A DNA stretch of 11,930 nucleotides from Loki-b32 sp048941605. GTDB lineage: Archaea > Asgardarchaeota > Lokiarchaeia > Sigyniarchaeales > SOKP01. Shown here in pieces: positions 6,995 through 11,930 of the stretch; the first letter of the stretch is position 1, and each line of letters begins with the position of its first letter. The stretch covers positions 1-11,930 of the forward strand of contig JBHLNL010000112.1 in the NCBI GenBank assembly GCA_048941605.1, in the 5' to 3' direction. Both the position numbers and the translations under genes were made by a program. The notes under the pieces are model-generated. The model saw only the letters and a list, made by a program, of their open reading frames with translations. It had not been told where the DNA came from and did no database searches.

Positions 6995-8314
6995 ATGCTG
7001 GATGAACTAGGAAATTGGAGAAAAACGCATTATACTAAGGAAATTACTCTAGATCTAATCGATAAAGAAGTAATTTTAGGTGGATGGGTTCGAAATTTCA
7101 GAGATCTCGGAGGGTTAAAATTTTTATCACTCCAAGACAAATTTGGAGAGCGTCAGATAACCTTAAAAAAAGGAGTTGTTTCTGATGAGTTATTTGAAAA
7201 AGCAAAAGTTGGATATCAATATTGTATAATGGTAAAGGGGATTGTAAAACAGTTTGATGAGGCACCTGGAGGGATTGAGATAATCCCCTCTGAAATAAAA
7301 ATATTAAATAGTACTCCAGACAAACTCCCTATAGATATGACAGGAGAAACCATATCAGAGTTAGATCTCAGATTAAATAATAGAGCTTTAGATCTAAGAT
7401 CTCTAAAAAATCAAGCTATCTTTGAAATTAGAGGAGAATTACTTAGATCTATCAGGAAATTCTTATTCGAAAGAAATTTTACCGAAATAACTACACCTAA
7501 AATTATAGGTTCTGCAACAGAGGGTGGCACTGAACTATTTCCTATCATATATTTTGAAAAGGAGGCGTTTCTTACTCAATCCGCCCAGTTGTATAAAGAA
7601 CAGTTGAGTGGTGTTTATGAGAAAGTTTTTGAAATAAGTGATTGCTTTAGAGCAGAAAAACATCGAACAAAAAGACATATTTGTGAGATTTTCACTTTAG
7701 ATGTAGAAATGGCATTCTCAACAATTGAAGATATTCTTGAATTATTGGAAAAAATGGTCTATAACGTCATTAAAGATATCAGAGAGAATCAAATCTCTGC
7801 ATTAAAATATTTGGGCGTAGATCAATTAACAACAATCCCAGAGATCCCTTTTCCTAGGTATAAATATGAGGAAATCATTGAATTGATTAATAAAAAATTC
7901 TCTATTACCATTGAATTTGGAGAAGATATTTCAACTGAGGCTTATAGAAAATTAGGTGAAAAACTATCGGGATATTATTATATCACTCATTGGCCAATGT
8001 CTATTAAACCGTTTTATATTATGCCTTCTAACAATCCAAAGTATAGTGAATCCTTTGATCTTCAAAAAGGAATGATAGAATTGACATCTGGAGGGACCAG
8101 AGTCCACAATAAAGAGCAATTATTAAAAGCTCTTGAAGAAAAAGGGCTTAATCCCCTTGCTTTTAAATCTCATCTTAATACATTTGATTATGGAATGCCG
8201 CCTCATGCGGGATTAGGTTTAGGTATTGATCGATGGTTAACAATTTTATGTGGATTGGATGATATTAGGGAAGCAGTAATGTATCCTAGAACACCAGATC
8301 GATTAATACCTTAA
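6995..8314 (+). CDS. aspS: Aspartyl-tRNA synthetase, archaeal/eukaryotic type
   Basis: The enzyme activates aspartate with ATP and charges tRNA-Asp (also tRNA-Asn if non-discriminating). The 439-residue product from ATG 6995 begins MLDELGNWRKTHYTKEI, the normal archaeal N-terminus; an in-frame TTG at 6965 would add ten unconserved residues. An N-terminal anticodon-binding OB fold (about 15-105) is followed by the class II catalytic domain: ATEGGTELFP (174-183), motif 2 FRAEKHRTKRH (218-228), and motif 3 GLGLGIDRW (406-414). At two positions linked to tRNA discrimination in archaeal AspRS, equivalent by eye to Trp26 and Lys85 of the Thermococcus enzyme, this protein has Arg33 and Pro91. Pro91 resembles non-discriminating enzymes, Arg33 matches neither type. 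It is divergent from the methyltransferase across 90 bases, with a TATA-like AATTATAT at 6953-6960, and is followed by map after 28 bases. Confidence 0.96.
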   Translation: MLDELGNWRKTHYTKEITLDLIDKEVILGGWVRNFRDLGGLKFLSLQDKFGERQITLKKGVVSDELFEKAKVGYQYCIMVKGIVKQFDEAPGGIEIIPSEIKILNSTPDKLPIDMTGETISELDLRLNNRALDLRSLKNQAIFEIRGELLRSIRKFLFERNFTEITTPKIIGSATEGGTELFPIIYFEKEAFLTQSAQLYKEQLSGVYEKVFEISDCFRAEKHRTKRHICEIFTLDVEMAFSTIEDILELLEKMVYNVIKDIRENQISALKYLGVDQLTTIPEIPFPRYKYEEIIELINKKFSITIEFGEDISTEAYRKLGEKLSGYYYITHWPMSIKPFYIMPSNNPKYSESFDLQKGMIELTSGGTRVHNKEQLLKALEEKGLNPLAFKSHLNTFDYGMPPHAGLGLGIDRWLTILCGLDDIREAVMYPRTPDRLIP

Positions 8315-8342
8315 AAAAAATTATGAAAAATCAAACAAAGAA

Positions 8343-9260
8343 ATGATGGATGCGTTTATTCAAGATTATATCAAAGCTGGAAAAGCTGTAATTGCTGCTA
8401 AAAAATTAGCAAGACAATTAATAGAACCAGGTATGCTTTTTTTAGAAATTGCCAATAGATGTGAAGAGGAGATAATTCAAAGTGGATGTGAACTTTCATT
8501 TCCTATAAACATGTCTCTAAACGAAATTGCTGCTCATTACAGCCCTTCTATTGACGATTCAACTGAAATACCAGAAAAAGGTTTATTAAAAATAGATATT
8601 GGAGCACATTTTAATGGTTATATTGCAGATTCGGCATTCACGATTAATATTGATGAAGATGCTAAGTTACAGAATTATGTAGAAGCCGCTAAGGAGGCAC
8701 TCCAAGCTGCAATTGATATCATAAATCCAGGTGTTAAATTATATGAACTTGGCGAGGTTATCGCTGAAAAAATTATAAATCGAGGTTTAAGACCTATAAC
8801 TAACTTGGGTGGACATGAATTAAAGCAATACAATCTACATGCGGGACCATTTATCCCAAATTATAAAGAAAAAATGCATGATGAAGTTCTAAAACCTGGA
8901 GATGCTTATGCATGTGAACCCTTTGCTACTTCTGGAATGGGAAAGGTAGAGAATGGAAAAAATTTCTATATTTTTCGATTTTTAAAAAAAGTAAAAAAAA
9001 ATATGTCATATGAACATATAGCTTATATGAATAAAATCGAGAATAACTTTGGAAACCTTCCATTTTCACCCCGATGGATAGAAAAAAAAAACCTTATCCC
9101 TAGGAATGAATTACAAAGAACTCTTGAGGTTTTTGTAGGTAAGAGAGTTATAGACAAATATCATATTTTAGTAGAAAAAACAAAGGAACCTGTAGCTCAG
9201 GAAGAACATACAATTGTATTAGATATGGATGGTAATAAAATTGTCACCACTAAAGAATGA
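8343..9260 (+). CDS. map: Methionine aminopeptidase, type II
   Basis: Map removes the initiator methionine from nascent proteins in the cytoplasm. The 305-residue protein has the pita-bread metallopeptidase layout and all expected metal ligands: Asp85 (KIDIGAH), Asp96 (IADSAFT), His158 (LGGHEL), Glu192 (ACEPFAT) and Glu288 (QEEHT). The substrate-pocket His is His65 in AAHYSP. The segment about 195-270, inserted before the last ligand, is the winged-helix insertion that defines the type II (archaeal and eukaryotic) enzyme. Length is normal for archaeal members, which lack the eukaryotic N-terminal extension. Either of two adjacent ATGs (8343, 8346) could be used. The gene sits 28 bases after aspS, probably in the same transcript, and its last 32 bases overlap the start of the nucleotidyltransferase gene, which suggests coupled translation. 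Confidence 0.96.
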   Translation: MMDAFIQDYIKAGKAVIAAKKLARQLIEPGMLFLEIANRCEEEIIQSGCELSFPINMSLNEIAAHYSPSIDDSTEIPEKGLLKIDIGAHFNGYIADSAFTINIDEDAKLQNYVEAAKEALQAAIDIINPGVKLYELGEVIAEKIINRGLRPITNLGGHELKQYNLHAGPFIPNYKEKMHDEVLKPGDAYACEPFATSGMGKVENGKNFYIFRFLKKVKKNMSYEHIAYMNKIENNFGNLPFSPRWIEKKNLIPRNELQRTLEVFVGKRVIDKYHILVEKTKEPVAQEEHTIVLDMDGNKIVTTKE

Positions 9261-10101
9261 TGTTAAAGAAAAATTATCTATCGTCATTTTATGCGCTGGT
9301 GAGGGAACTAGACTTAAAAGAATTGTTAAAAAGATACCAAAACCATTAATAAAAATAGAGAGATTAAATAATATTTCAATTCTCCATCATACTATCAATA
9401 ATCTATTAACTTTTAAAGTAAAAAATATTGCTATAGTGATTGGGCATTTAGGAAATATTATCCGTGAGTTTATAACTGTATTAAAAAATAAGATTCCCAC
9501 TTTATATAATAAACTAATCATAATAGATTCTGGAACTCAGTACAAAATGGGACCATTATATTCACTTTTATCTATAACTAAAAATACAGATTTTTACACT
9601 ATGAAAAGCCACTTTTTGATATTTCCGGGAGACACTATATTTGATTATAACCTTTTAAAAGAAGTTTTCTCTGTTATTTCTGATAATTTTCTCCTAATTA
9701 ATAAATACCCATTCGTTTTTTATCAAAATATGGGATTAAAATCATTGAAAGAGATATATACAGAAAAAAGTTCAATTTCTAATGCTGAAATTGAACTAAT
9801 TGACTCAAAAATTACACTGAAAAGATTTACTAAAAAAAAAGTAGAAGATCTTGAGTCAAGAGAAGTGGTTAATCATGTAATTCCTATTATTGCCTTAAAT
9901 TATGACACTATCAATTATTTCTTAAATTTAGAACATAAATTTCATTTTAAGACTCTTTGGGAGACTTTAAATCATATTGTTATGAAGGGAAAGAAAATTC
10001 TCTGTTTTAAAATTAAGAATGAACATAAATTTTATGATATTGATAATAAATATGATTTAAAGAAACAAAAAAAAGAAAAGGACAATAGGTGCTCAGATTA
10101 A
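9229..10101 (+). CDS. Nucleotidyltransferase, sugar-phosphate / small-alcohol-phosphate type
   Basis: A 290-residue single-domain NTP_transferase protein, which would join a nucleotide to a phosphorylated sugar or similar small molecule and release pyrophosphate. The GT-A-like fold is shown by the N-terminal loop LCAGEGTRLKRI (21-32), PKPLIKI (37-43), the IGHLG turn (71-75), the metal-binding FPGDTIF (132-138, Asp135) and a C-terminal FYDIDNKYDL, like the D-D-T/N-x-x-D-L ending of small cytidylyl- and guanylyltransferases. No left-handed beta-helix domain follows, so it is not a GlmU/GlmM-style fusion. The substrate cannot be told; sugar-1-phosphate, inositol-1-phosphate and phosphocholine-type acceptors are all possible. 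The start is uncertain: ATG 9229 overlaps map by 32 bases in another frame, while TTG 9241 would shorten it by four residues. Lys and Asn are unusually frequent and codon use is very AT-rich. Confidence 0.8.
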   Translation: MVIKLSPLKNDVKEKLSIVILCAGEGTRLKRIVKKIPKPLIKIERLNNISILHHTINNLLTFKVKNIAIVIGHLGNIIREFITVLKNKIPTLYNKLIIIDSGTQYKMGPLYSLLSITKNTDFYTMKSHFLIFPGDTIFDYNLLKEVFSVISDNFLLINKYPFVFYQNMGLKSLKEIYTEKSSISNAEIELIDSKITLKRFTKKKVEDLESREVVNHVIPIIALNYDTINYFLNLEHKFHFKTLWETLNHIVMKGKKILCFKIKNEHKFYDIDNKYDLKKQKKEKDNRCSD

Positions 10102-10308
10102 TTATGTATAATTGATTCAAAGGGACTTAGCATTAAAAAACCAGTGAAGCAATTATCAAATCAAAGCTCCTATTAATTTATTTTGATTTATAGGTAATAT
10201 GTTTTGATGTCTCATGTATCAATAATTTTTATCTTATATTCAACAAGAGTTCAAATTTTCTATTTATTTCATATACCAAAATCGTATTATGAGTGAATTA
10301 ATTAAATA

Positions 10309-10371
10309 CCTGCGATAGAGTGCTAGTTTAGATCTATTTCAGATTGCTCTCAACGTTCTAAGCACTGCAGG
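10309..10371. repeat. Bulged inverted repeat (possible structured RNA or binding site)
   Basis: CCTGC (10309-10313) and AGTGCT (10319-10324) pair perfectly with AGCACT (10361-10366) and GCAGG (10367-10371), giving 11 base pairs interrupted only by a 5-base bulge (GATAG, 10314-10318). Two more pairs (AG 10325-10326 with CT 10358-10359) are possible past a 1-base bulge, leaving a loop of about 31 bases. The stem is GC-rich compared with the window. It could be a small noncoding RNA, but no C/D or H/ACA box set is clear. Confidence 0.4.
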
Positions 10372-10634
10372 AATAAATGGATCATCTTGTAAATGAACAA
10401 CGTAAATTTGAGTTATATAAATGTGAACAAAAAAAAGTCACAGATAAAGGAATGGTTTATTAGATTGTAACTACTTATTCGGTGTAAAAACCGCAATTCT
10501 GTATCTAATTCCAATGCAAATTGTCCTTTTCAACTAAATATATGATAATTTGAATATTTAAATCTTGTTATTAAGACAAATAATAATCTCTGAGACATTT
10601 TCGACAAAATTTTAATAGAATTAATTTAAAATAA

Positions 10635-10642
10635 TATAAATA
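10635..10642 (+). promoter_or_regulatory. TATA box, leaderless-type, for the cyclophilin-like/VTT pair
   Basis: TATAAATA lies 25-32 bases upstream of the ATG at 10667, the distance expected for leaderless transcription, and no Shine-Dalgarno site is present. It probably drives both downstream genes, which are 7 bases apart. Confidence 0.45.
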
Positions 10643-10666
10643 TCAGAAATTATATTATTTTAAAAT

Positions 10667-11041
10667 ATGAGTATACCTATTAAGATCGTTTTATTTGGAA
10701 TTGGTACAATTGAAGGTACCATTATCCGACATATTGCGCCTCTTACCGCAGATGCGATACTTGAAAAGCTACCTCTTAATTTAAGAGGTAGATTTAGTTT
10801 TGGTTCAAAAAAATATTGGATCTTGCCTGGAGTAGAAATTTTTAAAGGACTTAATCCTAAGTCAGTCTCAAATGTCGAAAAGGGAGATATTTTATATAAC
10901 CCGAAGGCTGATGAGTTAATTATAGCTTTAGAAGATTTAGAGATGTCAAATAAAGTAAATAAAATTGGAAAGATAGAAACTAACCTTAAAATATTAGAAA
11001 AAGCGAGAAATGGTTTAAATACTAAAATTTCAAAAAAATAA
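10667..11041 (+). CDS. Cyclophilin-like fold protein (DUF369/Cyclophil_like family)
   Basis: A 124-residue cytoplasmic protein that matches the small archaeal and bacterial family with a cyclophilin-like beta barrel. Visible signatures are the opening G-x-I-E-G strand (13-20), APLTADAILEKLP (24-36), where family members have P-x-T-x-x-I/L-x-x-L-P, the central KKYWILPGVEI, then VEKGDILYNP (70-79), matching the GD-x-x-Y-W/N turn, and a closing S-N-x-V-N-K-I-G-K-I (94-103). True cyclophilin active-site residues are not recognisable, so prolyl-isomerase activity should not be assumed; the family has no settled function that I know of. A basic tail of about 20 residues follows the barrel. The gene contains a 23-base near-perfect palindrome at 10769-10791. 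The membrane protein gene begins 7 bases after the stop, so the two are probably cotranscribed. Confidence 0.75.
   Translation: MSIPIKIVLFGIGTIEGTIIRHIAPLTADAILEKLPLNLRGRFSFGSKKYWILPGVEIFKGLNPKSVSNVEKGDILYNPKADELIIALEDLEMSNKVNKIGKIETNLKILEKARNGLNTKISKK
10769..10791. repeat. Near-perfect 23-base palindrome inside the cyclophilin-like gene
   Basis: CTACCTCTTAA (10769-10779) and TTAAGAGGTAG (10781-10791) are exact reverse complements around a single T. It lies inside codons for LPLNLRGR. As DNA it looks like a dimeric-protein binding site; as RNA it would fold into a 9-base-pair hairpin with a 5-base loop. No second copy was seen in the window. Confidence 0.6.
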
Positions 11042-11048
11042 TAAGACT

Positions 11049-11888
11049 ATGGCAGTTCCAAAAAAATTAATTATTGTTTTTACTCTAATTTACTTATTAG
11101 TCATAGCATACGTATTTCTATTTTTATTTATACCAGGATTTCAAAATTTTGTTATAAGTGCAAGGCAAAATCTTACAATAATTACAGAAGGTCCAAATTA
11201 TTTCTGGGCACTTCTTATTTCTCTGGGGATATGCTTTTTAGGCTCAGCATCAATAGGATTTCCTATTCCATTTCCTTTTGTTTTGTTTTCTCTTTCAAAC
11301 TCCATATATCTCAAATATTATGATAGTGGATTAGAGTTAACGCAAATATTACAAACTGGGCCTTTCTGGTTAGAAATCCTTGGCCTTGCGTTAATAGGGG
11401 GACTAGGGAGCGCCTTAGGAGAGTCTACTGGCTATATAGTTGGATATGGAACAAAAAAAATCGCTGAAGAAAGGGATTCAGAAATATTAAAGAATGTAGA
11501 TGGATTTGGGAAGCTGATTTTAGAAAATCAAAAGCGTACTCCTTTATATATCTTTTTGTTCGCTTTAACACCACTCCCCGATGATATTTTATTTTTACCT
11601 TTAGGAATGATAAAATATCCATTTTGGAAATGTATTATACCAGGATGGTTAGGTAAAAATTTTACAACGTTTTTTTATTGTTGTTGGCCAATTTTTATAG
11701 CAATTGGATTTGTAACTCAAGGGGTTCAATCTAATGATATTTCGAGCATCATAACTGAAGCATTATTGTTAATAATAACAATAACAGTTATGTTTTTCAT
11801 AATGGCATTTAACTGGACGAAATATCTTGAAAGAAGACAACAGAAGAAGCTTGAAAAAAATCAGAGTAAAAATTATTACAAGAATTAA
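11049..11888 (+). CDS. VTT-domain (DedA/SNARE-associated family) membrane protein
   Basis: A 279-residue integral membrane protein with hydrophobic segments at about 6-29, 52-84 (probably including a re-entrant part with FPIPFPF), 106-133, 165-187, 193-224 and 232-254, and a basic cytoplasmic-type tail (256-279). The VTT signature is present: a glycine-rich GGLGSALGESTGYIVGYG (117-134), followed after a polar stretch by FALTPLPDDILFLPLGMIKYP (171-191), like the P-x-P-D/E-x-x-x-x-x-G-x turn of DedA, TVP38 and TMEM41/VMP1 proteins. Characterised relatives move phospholipids across membranes or support membrane-potential-dependent transport; what the archaeal member moves is unknown. No cleavable signal peptide is evident; the first segment is probably an anchor. 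It follows the cyclophilin-like gene by 7 bases without a Shine-Dalgarno sequence, and its stop overlaps a possible opposite-strand ORF end. Confidence 0.85.
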   Translation: MAVPKKLIIVFTLIYLLVIAYVFLFLFIPGFQNFVISARQNLTIITEGPNYFWALLISLGICFLGSASIGFPIPFPFVLFSLSNSIYLKYYDSGLELTQILQTGPFWLEILGLALIGGLGSALGESTGYIVGYGTKKIAEERDSEILKNVDGFGKLILENQKRTPLYIFLFALTPLPDDILFLPLGMIKYPFWKCIIPGWLGKNFTTFFYCCWPIFIAIGFVTQGVQSNDISSIITEALLLIITITVMFFIMAFNWTKYLERRQQKKLEKNQSKNYYKN

Positions 11889-11930
11889 CTATTATTATTC
11901 AAACAATTCTTACAGACAAAAACTGTTTTC
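11885..11930 (-). CDS. Possible C-terminal end of a minus-strand gene entering from the right
   Basis: The minus strand is open from the window edge to a TAA at 11885-11887 and would encode KTVFVCKNCLNNNS at the end of a protein. The CxxC pair could be half of a zinc ribbon. Only 14 residues are visible, so chance is quite possible. If real, the gene converges on the VTT gene and overlaps its stop codon. Confidence 0.25.
   Translation of the reverse strand, partial: KTVFVCKNCLNNNS

Larger units (their letters stand above)
10102..10666. other. Gene-poor gap of 565 bases with fragmentary ORFs
   Basis: No intact gene, tRNA or CRISPR was recognised. The middle (about 10289-10500) is less AT-rich than its surroundings. 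On the plus strand 10289-10396 reads MSELIKYLR, an amber stop, then SLDLFQIALNVLSTAGING and a TGA; later in the same frame 10450-10530 has protein-like stretches broken by many stops. On the minus strand 10342-10437 is open for 32 codons including VVHLQDDPFIPAVLRTLRAI, with no ATG. These may be relics of a decayed gene, or chance. The last 60 bases carry the promoter of the downstream gene. Confidence 0.4.

Noticed and set aside
10240..10262. GTTCAAAT, resembling a tRNA T-loop
   Set aside because: The flanking bases cannot form a 5-base-pair T stem, and no acceptor, D or anticodon arms are found at the right distances.
10289..10318. Pyrrolysine-coding TAG in a real small gene
   Set aside because: The frame meets several other stops soon after, including TGA and TAA, so even reading through the TAG gives only 35 residues.
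11425..11622. 65-codon minus-strand ORF
   Set aside because: It lies opposite the VTT gene, whose membrane segments and motifs are clear on the plus strand.
1..11930. CRISPR array or insertion sequence
   Set aside because: No regularly spaced direct repeats of 24-40 bases, no transposase-like protein and no terminal repeats with target duplications were seen.

Overview
The window looks archaeal, most likely from an Asgard-type (Lokiarchaeia-like) genome. It is very AT-rich, has no operon-style bacterial signals, and carries archaeal or eukaryotic-type genes: ribosomal proteins L40e and L38e, an archaeal-type AspRS, type II methionine aminopeptidase, Pth2, archaeal TruD and a longin-like protein. 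Several starts have a TATA-like box 25-32 bases upstream and no Shine-Dalgarno sequence, as expected of leaderless archaeal mRNAs. L38e excludes most euryarchaea, and the longin-like protein points to Asgard. No 16S rRNA is present, so the placement is inference.

Layout. Positions 1-985 (minus) hold the first 328 codons of a secreted neutral-ceramidase-like protein that runs off the left edge. L40e (minus, 1211-1372) and L38e (plus, 1564-1758) are divergently transcribed. A longin-like protein follows (1954-2874). Then comes a plus-strand block for RNA and translation: a NusA/KH-like protein with a Cys cluster, Pth2 and TruD (3100-5424). TruD overlaps tail to tail with an orphan beta-class DNA methyltransferase (5405-6904, minus). 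Divergent from that is a tight cluster of AspRS, methionine aminopeptidase and a nucleotidyltransferase (6995-10101). After a gene-poor gap of about 565 bases come a cyclophilin-like-fold protein and a VTT/DedA-family membrane protein (10667-11888), only 7 bases apart.

How the genes work together. Much of the window serves translation: ribosome structure (L40e, L38e), tRNA charging (AspRS), tRNA pseudouridylation (TruD), rescue of stalled peptidyl-tRNA (Pth2) and N-terminal methionine removal (Map). The ceramidase-like enzyme, longin-like protein, VTT protein and nucleotidyltransferase could relate to the cell surface or membranes, but no shared pathway is shown.

No CRISPR array, insertion sequence, rRNA or tRNA was recognised. 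The least explained pieces are the 10102-10666 gap, which has a long bulged inverted repeat and short ORF-like fragments, and a near-perfect 23-base palindrome inside the cyclophilin-like gene. I did not find a clear new multi-gene system.
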